DNA of 64,000 nucleotides, from NCBI GenBank assembly GCA_964519955.1, contig CAZFLM010000004.1:1-64000 (forward strand), given 5' to 3'. Within the stretch, counting starts at the first letter, position 1. Every line of letters starts with the position of its first letter. Both the position numbers and the translations under genes were made by a program. This DNA comes from CAZFLM01 sp964519955 (lineage in GTDB: Bacteria > Armatimonadota > Chthonomonadetes > Chthonomonadales > CAJBBX01). Below are positions 16,916-26,202 of the stretch, piece by piece. Below the pieces are notes generated by a model. That model saw only the letters and a program-made list of their open reading frames with translations. It ran no database searches and was not told where the DNA came from.

Positions 16916-18013
16916 ATGCTCGACGCCAGGCTGCGCAAGAACCTCGACCGGGTCCTGCTCGTGCTCGTCGGCGTCGTCATCGTAATGGGCCTCGTAACGC
17001 TGTACAGCGCAACGCGCGACAACCCGATGCGGTTCTACCAGAAGCAGATCGTCTGGACCGTCCTCGGCTCTGCAGCGCTCATCTGTGCCGCCTCCATCGA
17101 CCACGCACGCCTGCCGCGCCTCACGCGCTCGCTATACATCGTCAACCTCGTTCTGCTCGTGGTCGTATGGCAGTTTGCCCCGCACGTGAAGGGGGCCGCG
17201 CGATGGATACCGATCTTCGGGTTCCAGTTGCAGCCCTCCGAGGTGGCGAAGCTGATCATGATCGTCTGCCTCGCGGTGTACATCGCCCGGCGCCTCGAGA
17301 CGATACACGAGTTTGGCACGCTGGCCTCTACGTTCGGCTACATCGCCGTGCCCATGGCGCTCATCTTCAAGCAGCCGGACCTCGGCACGTCGCTCGTGCT
17401 GCTGGCGATCTGGTTCGGCATGACGTGGGTCGCCGGGGCGCGCCTCAAACACCTGGCCGTCTTCGTCGTCGCCGGCGCGCTCCTGTTCGCGGTCGCTTGG
17501 AAGGCCAACATCCTGCAGGACTACCAGAAGAACCGCATCGTGGCCTTCATCGACCCCGAGATCGACCCGCAGGACGCCGGCTACCACGTTATCCAGGCGC
17601 GCATCGCCATCGGGTCGGGCCAGGTGACCGGCAAAGGGCTCCTGCGCGGCACTCAGGTGCAGGGCAAGTTCATCCCCGAGAACCAGACGGACTTCATCTT
17701 CACCGTCGTTGGCGAGGAAGGCGGGTTCGTGGCCTCAGCCGCGCTGGTCATCCTCTACGGCGCCATCCTCCTGCGATCGCTCGCGCTGATGGCGCAGGTC
17801 GAGGAGACGCTGGGCCGTCTCATGGCCGCCGGGGTCGTGTCGATGCTGGCCTTCCACATCGTGGAGAACATCGGCATGAACGTCGGCATCATGCCGGTCG
17901 CCGGCGTCCCCCTCCCCTTCTTCTCGTATGGCGGCAGCAGCATGATGCTGAACCTCGCCAGCATTGGCCTCCTGCTCGGCATCGGCATGCGCCGGCACCG
18001 GCTCAGCTTCTAG
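16916..18013 (+). CDS. rodA: Rod shape-determining protein RodA (SEDS peptidoglycan polymerase)
   Basis: Polytopic SEDS glycosyltransferase that, with a class B PBP, extends peptidoglycan of the side wall from lipid II. The 365-residue protein has about ten TM segments and the SEDS signatures GAARWIPIFGFQLQPSEVAKL, FKQPDLGTSLVLL, GKGLLRGTQVQGKFIPE and TDFIFTVVGEEGGF. It ends with the classic GVPLPFFSYGGSSM near the C-terminus. The catalytic Asp is expected in the extracellular loop between residues ~240 and 300. FtsW or SpoVE are alternatives, but the length and GVPLPF motif suit RodA. It stands alone, without mre genes nearby. Confidence 0.92.
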   Translation: MLDARLRKNLDRVLLVLVGVVIVMGLVTLYSATRDNPMRFYQKQIVWTVLGSAALICAASIDHARLPRLTRSLYIVNLVLLVVVWQFAPHVKGAARWIPIFGFQLQPSEVAKLIMIVCLAVYIARRLETIHEFGTLASTFGYIAVPMALIFKQPDLGTSLVLLAIWFGMTWVAGARLKHLAVFVVAGALLFAVAWKANILQDYQKNRIVAFIDPEIDPQDAGYHVIQARIAIGSGQVTGKGLLRGTQVQGKFIPENQTDFIFTVVGEEGGFVASAALVILYGAILLRSLALMAQVEETLGRLMAAGVVSMLAFHIVENIGMNVGIMPVAGVPLPFFSYGGSSMMLNLASIGLLLGIGMRRHRLSF

Positions 18014-18122
18014 GGCGCGCGCCTCGCCATTCGCGTGTCGGACCGCGCCGCCCGATAATGGAGCGTCGGGCGTTCCCAGCCGAGTCCTGCCTGCCCGCGA
18101 ACTCGCCCTCGGGAGTCATCCA

Positions 18123-19556
18123 GTGAACACGAAGCTCTTCATCGCGGCTGCTGCCATGGCCGCAGTGTGTGCCGCGCCGCGCACCTGGGCCGCCGGGCCC
18201 GTGGGGCACACCATCCTCGCGCAGAAGACCATCAACGAGATCCGCGCCGGCAGCGTGCCCGCCTCGCGCGAACTCAAGGACGCACTTGCGGACCCCGAAT
18301 GCCAGCGCGCATTCCGCGGGGGCGCAGTGGCGCCGGACATCGCCGAACAGGCCAGCCACTACGGCAAGACCGGGGAGCTGGCCCGCAACCTCGTCGAGAC
18401 CGCCAAGTTCTACCTCGAGCGCGCCAACCAGTCCCACGACCCGAAGGAGATCAAGCGCGCGCAGAAGCAGCTCGCCTTCGCCTACGGCTGGCTCAGCCAC
18501 TGCGCGGCGGACCTCGACATCCACCCCAAGGTGAATGGGTTCACCGGGGACGCGTGGTCGCACAACGACAAGGGCCAGAAGACGATCCACGCCGCGCGCG
18601 AAGCCCAGCTCTGCAAGTACCTGACCGAGCTGTACCCGGACGCGGCCAAGCCCTTCGACGTTTCGGTTCCCTACGACTTCATGTCGGCGGTGACCGGCAT
18701 CCCGGAGGCGAAGCTCCGGCAGCAGATGGGCGTCCTGAAGGGCAAGGCGGCGGCAGAGCAATGGGCCAAGTCCAAGGTCAGCCTCACGCGCGAGCAGCTC
18801 GAAGCGATCTGGGGCCCGTGCGTGCGCGCCTCGATGGCGGACGGCCGCGTGTTGGTGGGCAACCCGGACAGGATGCAGAACTGGGATCTGGACTGCGGCG
18901 GCCGCATGACGACGGAGGAGTTCGAGGCGCTGCGCAACCTGGTGCTGGCCATCAACGGGGGCAGGCTGCCGCCCAACTGGGCCACCAGCTACATCGAGTG
19001 GTTCGAGAAGACGCGAGGGCTCTCGGCATCGGCGCGGCGCGCCAAGCTGGCCGAGCTGATGGGCGGGGCCAAGTCTACCGCGTCGACCGGCAGCAAGGCC
19101 GAGAAGACGCCGGGGCTGCAGACCTACCGCGAGTACTACCCGGACAAGAAGCTCAAGATGGAGTACACCTACTACCTCGACGCCAACGGCCGCAAGCTGC
19201 AGCACGGCACGACGCGCATGTGGCACCCGAACGGCAAGCTCTCCGACGAGGTGGGCATGGTCAAGGGCCTGATCCACGGCACCTGGAAGTCCTACTACCC
19301 GAGTGGCGAGCTGATGTACGAGCACGCCTATGCCAACGGCCTGCAGAACGGCCCGGGCACCCGGTTCTACAAGAGCGGCTCGAAGGAGTCCTACGGGCTC
19401 TACGTGAACGGCAAGCCCGACGGCGTGGTCACCACCTGGCATGAGAACGGCCAGCGCTCCGGCGTCGACGAGTACGACAACGGCAACCGCATCCGCGGCA
19501 AGTCGAAGCGCTGGGACACGAACGGGCGCGAGATGCAGCTCGTCGGCGACTGGTAG
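18123..19556 (+). CDS. Secreted zinc-phospholipase-C-like domain fused to MORN-type (YwqK) repeats
   Basis: A 477-residue exported protein. GTG at 18123 is the chosen start: it follows GGGAGTCATCCA and begins the signal peptide (MNTKLFIAAAAMAAVCAAP...WAA). The mature N-terminus AGPVGHTILA, RGGAVAPDI, SHYGK and YGWLSHCAADLDIHP follow the His/Asp pattern of zinc-dependent phospholipase C / S1-P1-like helical domains, which use the N-terminal residue and these histidines to bind zinc. From ~residue 340 come about five 23-residue repeats of the type GTTRMWHPNGKLSDE, GTWKSYYPSGELMYEH and GVVTTWHENGQRSG (MORN_2 family). The enzyme activity is inferred. The repeats may bind the envelope or a partner. 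Confidence 0.7.
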   Translation: MNTKLFIAAAAMAAVCAAPRTWAAGPVGHTILAQKTINEIRAGSVPASRELKDALADPECQRAFRGGAVAPDIAEQASHYGKTGELARNLVETAKFYLERANQSHDPKEIKRAQKQLAFAYGWLSHCAADLDIHPKVNGFTGDAWSHNDKGQKTIHAAREAQLCKYLTELYPDAAKPFDVSVPYDFMSAVTGIPEAKLRQQMGVLKGKAAAEQWAKSKVSLTREQLEAIWGPCVRASMADGRVLVGNPDRMQNWDLDCGGRMTTEEFEALRNLVLAINGGRLPPNWATSYIEWFEKTRGLSASARRAKLAELMGGAKSTASTGSKAEKTPGLQTYREYYPDKKLKMEYTYYLDANGRKLQHGTTRMWHPNGKLSDEVGMVKGLIHGTWKSYYPSGELMYEHAYANGLQNGPGTRFYKSGSKESYGLYVNGKPDGVVTTWHENGQRSGVDEYDNGNRIRGKSKRWDTNGREMQLVGDW

Positions 19557-19617
19557 GCCTCCACAGCCAACGGCGGAGCGGCCGCTGCCGAGAGAGCGGC
19601 AGCTCCGCACGCTCCAC

Positions 19618-20760
19618 TCAAGGCGCGAGCGAGGTCACTCTGAGCGTCCACTGACGGTCGGGCTGCTTGTCCCCTCCGGGAGACACCCACGGGCACTTCA
19701 CCGCGTAGGCGAGCGGCCTCCCGCCCGCCGTGAGGTCCCCGACCATCTCCCAAGTCATCGTGCGCACGAGGACAGCCTGCTGGAGCCCGGCGCGCGTGGG
19801 CGTCACCCGCACCAGGTACTGCCCGTTCCAGTACTCGGTGATGACGCCGCGCGGCGACTTGCTCCTGAACTGGTCGTCCCGCGACACCAGGAACTGCCCC
19901 CGGAAGAGCGTGGGTGGCGCGACGAGGTCGTGCACGCTTCCGAGCGCTCTGAACTCACTCGCCCCGCCGCGCCCACGCGAGATGCGAAAGACGTACAGCG
20001 TGCAGTGGACAAGCCCGCCCATCGTGTCGTCGCCCAGTTGAGCCCCCAGCAGCCCCGTGCCTGCATCGCACAGCAGGCGGGCGGAGTACGCGCAGGTGGT
20101 GAACCACTTGTCGCCCACGGAGGTCGCCCAGAACGTGGCGACTCGCGAAGCGCGCCGCCGATCGTCGCTCAGGCGGAACAAGGCCATGGGCCCGAGAAGC
20201 TCGCCCTTCCGCGTCACCTGGCGCTGGAGGGCCAGCAGGTACCGCCCGCTCTCGTCGATGGCCGCGGCGACGTAGTTGGCAGGCCCCGTGTACCGCTTGC
20301 CGCCCACGCGCCACGCCAGGCGCGCCTTCGGGACATTCCGGTAGTCAGCAATCATGTCCACCACGCACAACCTCGAGCCGTACCAGCCCACGTCGGTCGC
20401 GTCGATCGGGGCGCGCACGGCCTTCATCGCGGTCGGATCGATGAGCCACGCACGGTTCTGGCGGCGGTTAAGGACTGCCACCTGGCGCCGGTCGGGGGAA
20501 AGCCGCAGAGTGAGTTCCTGTTCGTCTATATCGTCGTTGTCCTTCTCCGTCACGTCAGCCGGCAGCCGCAGCACGCGACCGTCCGGATACGACCGCAGGC
20601 AGTCCGACTGCAGCACCAACACTCGTGGCTCGCCCGTCCCCTCTATGCAGCGCACCGCGACGACCGGCCGCGTCCCCAGTTCATACTCTCGCCACGTCCG
20701 CCCCCAGCCCGACGTGATCTGAAGCACCATCACGACGGCCCACGTCAAGGTGTTCGCCAT
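19618..20760 (-). CDS. Secreted protein of unknown function, beta-rich
   Basis: A 380-residue protein whose start MANTLTWAVVMVLQITSGWG suggests a signal peptide or short anchor. The ATG follows AGGAGGGCAGAG. The body has repeated strand-turn patterns with LRLSPDRRQVAVLNRR, DESGRYLLALQRQ and RSKSPRGVITEYWNGQYLVRV, reminiscent of a degenerate PD40/WD40 propeller, and four or five scattered cysteines. I do not recognise a named family. It is convergent with the phospholipase-like gene and divergent from the glycerophosphodiesterase gene. No operon partner is visible. Confidence 0.65.
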   Translation of the reverse strand: MANTLTWAVVMVLQITSGWGRTWREYELGTRPVVAVRCIEGTGEPRVLVLQSDCLRSYPDGRVLRLPADVTEKDNDDIDEQELTLRLSPDRRQVAVLNRRQNRAWLIDPTAMKAVRAPIDATDVGWYGSRLCVVDMIADYRNVPKARLAWRVGGKRYTGPANYVAAAIDESGRYLLALQRQVTRKGELLGPMALFRLSDDRRRASRVATFWATSVGDKWFTTCAYSARLLCDAGTGLLGAQLGDDTMGGLVHCTLYVFRISRGRGGASEFRALGSVHDLVAPPTLFRGQFLVSRDDQFRSKSPRGVITEYWNGQYLVRVTPTRAGLQQAVLVRTMTWEMVGDLTAGGRPLAYAVKCPWVSPGGDKQPDRQWTLRVTSLAP

Positions 20761-20889
20761 CTCTGCCCTCCTGGAGGCTACGCAGCCCGTTCATCGATCC
20801 GAAGGAGACGAGCTGCGGTCGAGCGAACCTAGGCAGCAGAGCCGCCACACCGCGGCCCCACCGCAACGCACGGAACGGAGCAACCTGCA

Positions 20890-21642
20890 ATGACCACGCC
20901 CATCGTCGTCGCCCACCGAGGCGAGTCCATCGACGCCCCCGAAAACACCCTCGCCGCCTTCCGCCTCGCCTGGGAACGCGGCGCCACCATGTTCGAGCTG
21001 GACGTCCATCTCACCGCCGATGGCGAGTTGGCGGTAATGCACGACTCGAACACCCAGCGCACGACGGGCGCCTCGATGGTGATCGAGCAGACCACGATGG
21101 CCGAACTGAAGAAGCTCGACGCCGGCTCGTGGCACGGGCCTCAGTGGGCTGGAGAGCGCATCCCCACGCTTGCCGAGGTGATGCGCGAGCTGCCCGCCGG
21201 CTGCGTGGTGAAGATCGAGCTGAAGGGCGGGCCGGAGTTGGTCGCGCCGCTGGCCCGCGTGCTCGGAGAGTGCGGCACCGACCTCGCGCAGGTCATCGTG
21301 ATCAGCTTCAACCTGGCCAGCGTCGTCGAGGCCAGACGCGTGCTGCCGGGCGCGCCCGCCTTCCTGATCACCGGGTTCCAGCAGGACGCCGCGACGGGCG
21401 CCTGGACTCCCACGGCCGACGAGCTGATCGCGAAGGCGAAGGCCGCCGACCTGCAGGGCGTGTGCCTCTGCGTCGGCGGCCCGGTGGACGGCGCGTACGT
21501 ACGCCAGTGCCACGACGCCGGCCTCCAGGTGAACATCTGGACGATGGACGACGCCGACCTGGCGCGCGAAGTGGCCGCATTGGAGCCCGACAGCCTCACC
21601 TCGAACCGCGCGGCCTGGGTTCGAGCGCAACTGGCGGGGTGA
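20890..21642 (+). CDS. Glycerophosphodiester phosphodiesterase (GDPD)
   Basis: Hydrolyses glycerophosphodiesters to glycerol 3-phosphate and an alcohol, salvaging phospholipid head groups. The 250-residue protein has the GDPD signatures: AHRGESIDAPENTLAAF (His and Arg of the active site, metal-binding Glu), FELDVHLTADGELAVMHD with the metal-binding Glu-Asp and the second His, and VVKIELKGG. At the end VNIWTMDD replaces the usual VxxWTVN. The length is that of cytoplasmic UgpQ-type enzymes and no signal peptide is seen. The neighbouring secreted phospholipase-like protein at 18123 might feed this enzyme with lipid-derived substrates, but that is inference. Confidence 0.9.
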   Translation: MTTPIVVAHRGESIDAPENTLAAFRLAWERGATMFELDVHLTADGELAVMHDSNTQRTTGASMVIEQTTMAELKKLDAGSWHGPQWAGERIPTLAEVMRELPAGCVVKIELKGGPELVAPLARVLGECGTDLAQVIVISFNLASVVEARRVLPGAPAFLITGFQQDAATGAWTPTADELIAKAKAADLQGVCLCVGGPVDGAYVRQCHDAGLQVNIWTMDDADLAREVAALEPDSLTSNRAAWVRAQLAG

Positions 21643-21692
21643 GAGCCGCGCCGAGCCAGACCGTTGCCGGTTAATGCCACGGAGTAACGAAC

Positions 21693-21944
21693 ATGAGACG
21701 CCGTCTACTGGTCCTCGTCGGGCTTGTTCTGTTCGACCTCGCAGCGTTCGCCGCAGCCGTCGCCTCCCTCCCTCGGAGCAACGGCTTCTCGTATCGCGAC
21801 TCGCTGGAGTACTTCGTCAACTCCCGGACCGGCTGGGATGCCGCGTGTAGCACGTTCGTCGCGGCATGCCTGGCATCGGCCGGGGTCTACGCGTTCCTGG
21901 AAGCCTTCGGAGCCCTTCGCGAGGCCCCGTCAGCGTCGGTCTGA
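21693..21944 (+). CDS. Small two-helix membrane protein, unknown
   Basis: An 83-residue protein with two hydrophobic segments (residues ~4-26, LLVLVGLVLFDLAAFAAAVA, and ~50-72, AACSTFVAACLASAGVYAFL) separated by a polar loop (RSNGFSYRDSLEYFVNSRTGW). It lies 50 bases after the GDPD gene in the same direction; the ribosome site is weak (CGGAGTAACGAAC). It could be a membrane partner or a stand-alone small protein. I know no family for it. Confidence 0.5.
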   Translation: MRRRLLVLVGLVLFDLAAFAAAVASLPRSNGFSYRDSLEYFVNSRTGWDAACSTFVAACLASAGVYAFLEAFGALREAPSASV

Positions 21945-21961
21945 CCCGCCTGAGCGCAGTC

Positions 21962-21989
21962 TGCCGGTTGGCCCGCTACCCTACCGGCA
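21962..21989. terminator. Hairpin at convergent ends of the small membrane protein and radical SAM genes
   Basis: TGCCGGT (21962-21968) and ACCGGCA (21983-21989) form a perfect 7-bp stem with 14 bases between, with further GAGCGC/GCGCTC pairing outside. It overlaps the stop region of the radical SAM gene. No T-tract is seen. Confidence 0.35.
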
Positions 21990-23454
21990 GCGCGCTCGGG
22001 GCTGAGCTGGGCTGCCAGCAGAGTCTTGGCAGATTGGCCACGTACTCGCGCGTGGCCCGCACGTGGTTGGCGACCATCTTGTGCGCATACAGGCGGAAGT
22101 AGCCTGTCTGGAAGTTGCCCCGGAGCATCGGCATGATGCCCCGCCCAATGCGGAACACGCGCGCCATCGCGTTGAGGGTCTCCACCTGCAGTTCGCGCGG
22201 GGACATGTGCTTCGGCAGGAACACCGTGTGGTGGGCGTCGTAGTTCGTCCAGTTCTCGTCGAACAGGCGCCCCTCGGCACGCAGGTTCTCGAAGTAGCGC
22301 GTGCCGGGCAGCGGCGTCAGGATCATGAGCTGGACCGTGCTGATGTCGTTCTCGATGGAGAAGTCCGCCGTGGCCCGCACGGTCTCCACCGTGTCCTCGT
22401 CGCCACCGACCACGAACATGCCATGTGTGCGGATACCATACTCCCGCAGCACCGCGATCGACTCGGTGATCTGCTCGACCGACTGGCGCTTGTTGTACTC
22501 CTTCAGCGTCAGCGGGTTCACCGACTCCAGCCCCACGTAGACCATCGTGCAGTTCGTGCGCTGCATGAGCTTCAGCAGCTCACGGTCGCGCACGACCTCC
22601 GTGGCGCGAACCTGGGCCGTCCACATCTTGGGCACCACGCTCGCGCGCAGCATGTTCTCCAGCAACTGCTTGGTGCGCTTCGTGTTCGCGTTGAAGTTGT
22701 CGTCGTAGAAGAACACGTTGCGGCGGCCGCCAACATTGAGCCGGCGCATCTCCTCGATCACGCTGCAGGGGTCGTCGGGTTCGATGGAGCGGTACCGCAT
22801 GTGCTGCCCGAACATCTCGATGACCGAGCAGAACGTGCAGTCGAACGGGCAGCCCCGCGAGGTGGTGATCGGCACGATGCGCATACGCTCGCGGCCAACG
22901 ATGCAGTCGAGGTCGGGGAAGGGCAGGCTGTCGAGGTCCTGCACGACGCAGTGGTTGTCGATCCTGTCCGCGAACGAGCTGCGGAGTCTGCGGCCGACGA
23001 CGGGCTCCGGTGGAGACCCGTCCTCGATGGCCTGGACGAGCGGGACGATCAGGTCCTCGCCCTCGCCGCGCATCACGTGGTCGCACACGGGCATTGTGAG
23101 CCCATGCTTGGCGCAGAAGGCGGGGTCGAACGACTCCTCGGGCAGGAACGTGGCGTGCACGCCGCCGATGACGACGGTGGCTTTGGGGTTGTGCTTCTTG
23201 ACGAAGCTCCCGATGCGGTAAGCGCCGATGGCGGTCGACGTGGTGGTCGAGAGACCCACGAGGTCCGCCGAGAGAAGGTCCTCGCGCGGGACGCTGGAGA
23301 GTGTCTCGCAGTAGACCTTCACATCGTGGTAGCCCGCGCGCTTGAGCAAGGCCGCCAGCATTGGCAGGCCCAGCCGGGGCAGCGCGACGCGGCTGTACAC
23401 GTGGTTGCCGGGCGCCTTCGGCTCCACGAGCACGATCTTTCGAATCGGTGCCAA
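21976..23454 (-). CDS. B12-binding domain radical SAM protein
   Basis: An N-terminal Rossmann-like cobalamin-binding domain (IVLVEPKAPGNHVYSR, GLPMLAALLKRAGY, VGLSTTTSTA, VVIGGVHATFLPE) precedes a radical SAM core. The core has the CxxxCxxC cluster site GCPFDCTFCSV near residue 200, then FFYDDNFNAN, VYVGLESVNP and GMFVVGGDEDT. The layout is that of the class B methylase/oxidoreductase group (BchE, hopanoid and related). The substrate is unknown. TTG at 23454 is proposed as start because AAGGAGG lies 11 bases upstream and the B12 domain starts right after; upstream codons in frame have no homology. The exact start is uncertain. The gene diverges from the MFS-HEAT gene. Confidence 0.85.
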   Translation of the reverse strand: MAPIRKIVLVEPKAPGNHVYSRVALPRLGLPMLAALLKRAGYHDVKVYCETLSSVPREDLLSADLVGLSTTTSTAIGAYRIGSFVKKHNPKATVVIGGVHATFLPEESFDPAFCAKHGLTMPVCDHVMRGEGEDLIVPLVQAIEDGSPPEPVVGRRLRSSFADRIDNHCVVQDLDSLPFPDLDCIVGRERMRIVPITTSRGCPFDCTFCSVIEMFGQHMRYRSIEPDDPCSVIEEMRRLNVGGRRNVFFYDDNFNANTKRTKQLLENMLRASVVPKMWTAQVRATEVVRDRELLKLMQRTNCTMVYVGLESVNPLTLKEYNKRQSVEQITESIAVLREYGIRTHGMFVVGGDEDTVETVRATADFSIENDISTVQLMILTPLPGTRYFENLRAEGRLFDENWTNYDAHHTVFLPKHMSPRELQVETLNAMARVFRIGRGIMPMLRGNFQTGYFRLYAHKMVANHVRATREYVANLPRLCWQPSSAPSALPVG

Positions 23455-23500
23455 GGCGATGTCAACCTCCTTACACCCCTCCGCCGTTGGGGGGCACTCT

Positions 23501-23506
23501 ACTATA
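23501..23506 (-). promoter_or_regulatory. -10-like element for the radical SAM gene
   Basis: TATAGT on the minus strand, 40-50 bases before the proposed TTG start. No convincing -35 box is seen, so this is a weak call. Confidence 0.35.
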
Positions 23507-23558
23507 CGACACGCGGGACCGGCCTCCCTCGCGAATCCGATATCCATCCGCAGACCCG

Positions 23559-23587
23559 TTGAACGCGCCAGCAAGGTGTGCTAGACT
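23559..23587 (+). promoter_or_regulatory. Promoter for the MFS-HEAT gene
   Basis: TTGAAC (23559-23564) and TAGACT (23582-23587) with exactly 17 bases between. Transcription would start near 23594, leaving a ~77-base leader to the ATG. Confidence 0.6.
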
Positions 23588-23670
23588 CGGACCCATTCGG
23601 AACACCACCTGGTTGACGTACCGGACGGCGCAGCGGGTTTCGCCGTTCTGGCCCATCGAGGATACGCCAG

Positions 23671-26121
23671 ATGACGCGTGAACGGCCGCCGCTGAACCGG
23701 CTCGAGGTGCTGCGTGCCCTCAGGATCAGCAACTGGGAGGCCGTCCACGCGACCGTCCACGCCTCGCTGACGGGCGGCGCCTTCCAGACCGGCTTCGCCA
23801 TCTGGCTGGGCGCCTCGGACATCGGTATCGGCATCGCGTCCGCCATCCCCACCATCGCGGCCCTGGTGCAGCTCGTCTCCTCCTACTTCGTTGAGCGGGC
23901 GGGCGAGCGCAGGCGCATTTCGGCGTGGTGCTCGGTCGTAGGCCGCTCGCTGTGGTTGCCCATCCTCCTGGTGCCATTCCTGCTCCCGTCGGGCTCCAGG
24001 CTCGCGGCGTTCCTGGTGCTGCTCCTGGCCTCCAGCGTTCTCCTCAACTGGCAGGTGCCTGCCTTCACCTCGTGGATATCCGACCTCGTGCCGCCAGATC
24101 ATCGAGGCCGGTACTTCGGGCGGCGCAACATGCTGGCCGGCATCACCACGATGGTGGTCGCGCTCCCCGCGGCGTGGTTCCTGGACATGGCGACGAAGGC
24201 GCACCGCTACCCGGAAGCCGTGGGCTTTGGCGTGCTGTTCGGCGTCGCGGCCGTGTTCGGGGTGTTCAGCTTCGCGTGCCTGCTGCGTCAGCCGGAGCCA
24301 CCCATGGCCCAGGCGGCGCCCGAAGGCGGCCTCGGGCTGGCGGGCGTGCTGGCGTTCTACCGAGCCCCATTCGCCGACAAGGTGTTCCGGCGCTTCATGG
24401 TCTTCTCCGCGCTGTTCGCCATGGGGCAGTTCCTGGCGGCGCCGTTCTACACCACGTACGCGCTCAAGGAGCTGAAGCTCGACTACATGTGGCTGCAGAT
24501 CATGGGCGTCGCCGCGAGCTTCACGGCCATGCTGTCCATGCCCATGTGGGGCTACCTGGGCGACAAGTTCGGCAACAAGCCCGTGATGGTCCTCGCCGTA
24601 GCCGGCGTTGCGACGCAGCCCCTACCATGGGTCTTCTGCAGCCCGTCCCGCCCGGCGCTCACCATTGCCATCCTCATCGCGAACAGCCTGGTGGGCGGCG
24701 TCGTGTGGTCGGGCGTAGGGCTCCTCCAGTTCAACATGCTCATCGAGTGCTCGCCCAGCGAACGCCGGTCCGTGTACGTGGGCGCCCTGTCCGCGACAAC
24801 CGGTGCGATGGGCGGCCTCGCGCCAGTGTTGGGCGGCCTGATCCTGAGCGCCACCGACAGCCTGCACGTCGCTGCGTTCGGACACGCCGTCAGCAACTTC
24901 CATCTCCTGTTCCTCATCAACGCGCTGCTCCGCGCCTCGACGCTGCTCCCGCTCGGGCGCATCATATCGGCGGCGACCACGGCGCCTCGCGAGGTGCTCT
25001 CGCAACTCGGCGGCGTCGGCGTCGGCGCGTTTGTCCAGATGCGGCGGCTGCAGCGAGGCCAGACAGAACTCGAGCGGCGGCGAGCCGCCCAGGCGCTCAG
25101 CAGCTCGCGCACGGCGCTGGCGGTCGACGAGCTGATCGCGGCGATGGACGACCCGAGCCTGGACGTGCGGATGGAATCGGCGGCGGCTCTCGGCGAGATC
25201 GCGGACCCGAAAGCCGTCGACGCGCTCGTCGCCAAGCTGAGCGACCCGGCCGCGGGCATCGTGGCGGAGGCGGCTCGCGCCCTCGGCAAGATCGGGGACG
25301 AGCGCGCGGCCTCGGCGGTGGCACGCGTCCTGCGCGACGGGGAACCGCGCGAGCGTGTCGAGGGAGCGCGCACGCTGGGGCGACTGGGCTCCGAGGAGGG
25401 GCTGCGAGCCCTGCGTGAGATCGTCGCCGACCCCGAGGCGCCGGACGAAGTGGTGGGCGCGTCCATCGCCGCGTTGGCGGGCGCTCGCGACCGCGCCGCC
25501 GTGCCCCTCATCGCAGCCCGGCTGGATCGCTCGCGCCGAACGCTGCACCTGGAGGCGATCCGGGCGCTGGGGCAGATCGGCGACCCGCACGCCATCGATC
25601 CGCTGCTGGCAGAGCTGAGCGCCGAGCAAGACCGCGCCTTGCTGACGCATCTTGCCGTGGCGCTTGCCCTGCTCGACGCCCGCAGCGCCGTAGGGCCTCT
25701 GCTGACCCACCTGTCGGCTACGGACACCCCCATCGCGCTGAAGCAAATGGTCCACGCCGTGGGCACCCTCCTCGGGGTGGGAGACGGTCTCTACCCCCTG
25801 CTCAACGTGGACAGCTTCGCCGGCGCCGAGGCGGTTTCGCGGCTGTTCCGAGAGATGGGAGGCCCGGAGACCGCCGAGAAGGCCCGCTCGTTCGGCGCGA
25901 AGCGCCGGATGCGGCTGGCGGACATCGCCCTGGAGCAGTTCCTGGCGGGAGACCTCTCGGCCTCGGTTCGCACCGTGAAGCGTGTCCTGGGTCCGCAGGC
26001 GCTCCAGGGCGGCTCCCCGCGCGCCACCGTGCTGCGTTGGGCGCTGGATCTGGCCGCAGAACGCCCGCTGCGCATGGAGGAGCTGCTCCTCGCCCTGTTC
26101 GCAGCCCGTCTACCCGGGTAG
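23671..26121 (+). CDS. MFS transporter with C-terminal HEAT-repeat domain
   Basis: An 816-residue fusion. Residues ~30-435 are a 12-helix major facilitator domain; the cytoplasmic loop between helices 2 and 3 has the basic YFVERAGERRRIS stretch and the helix 8-9 loop has GYLGDKFGNKP, as in the family. After a short charged linker (QMRRLQRGQTELERRRAAQAL) come about seven HEAT/PBS-lyase-like repeats of ~31 residues. Examples are AVDELIAAMDDPSLDVRMESAAALGEI, AVDALVAKLSDPAAGIVAEAARALGKI (partly cited) and DPHAIDPLLAELS. HEAT solenoids bind proteins or small ligands, so the tail may regulate transport or recruit a partner. The substrate is not known. No other gene shares the transcript. Confidence 0.8.
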   Translation: MTRERPPLNRLEVLRALRISNWEAVHATVHASLTGGAFQTGFAIWLGASDIGIGIASAIPTIAALVQLVSSYFVERAGERRRISAWCSVVGRSLWLPILLVPFLLPSGSRLAAFLVLLLASSVLLNWQVPAFTSWISDLVPPDHRGRYFGRRNMLAGITTMVVALPAAWFLDMATKAHRYPEAVGFGVLFGVAAVFGVFSFACLLRQPEPPMAQAAPEGGLGLAGVLAFYRAPFADKVFRRFMVFSALFAMGQFLAAPFYTTYALKELKLDYMWLQIMGVAASFTAMLSMPMWGYLGDKFGNKPVMVLAVAGVATQPLPWVFCSPSRPALTIAILIANSLVGGVVWSGVGLLQFNMLIECSPSERRSVYVGALSATTGAMGGLAPVLGGLILSATDSLHVAAFGHAVSNFHLLFLINALLRASTLLPLGRIISAATTAPREVLSQLGGVGVGAFVQMRRLQRGQTELERRRAAQALSSSRTALAVDELIAAMDDPSLDVRMESAAALGEIADPKAVDALVAKLSDPAAGIVAEAARALGKIGDERAASAVARVLRDGEPRERVEGARTLGRLGSEEGLRALREIVADPEAPDEVVGASIAALAGARDRAAVPLIAARLDRSRRTLHLEAIRALGQIGDPHAIDPLLAELSAEQDRALLTHLAVALALLDARSAVGPLLTHLSATDTPIALKQMVHAVGTLLGVGDGLYPLLNVDSFAGAEAVSRLFREMGGPETAEKARSFGAKRRMRLADIALEQFLAGDLSASVRTVKRVLGPQALQGGSPRATVLRWALDLAAERPLRMEELLLALFAARLPG

Positions 26122-26202
26122 CTGCGAGCGGCGTGCCTGGGCGTCTGGCTGCCGACAGGCACAGAAACTCGGGAAATGTGCCGAATTGGGTGTGGGTTGA
26201 GC

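Noticed and set aside
18003..19610. A 535-codon minus-strand frame opposite the phospholipase/MORN gene
   Set aside because: Low-complexity Leu/Val/Arg composition and no motif; the opposite frame has a signal peptide, zinc motif and repeats.
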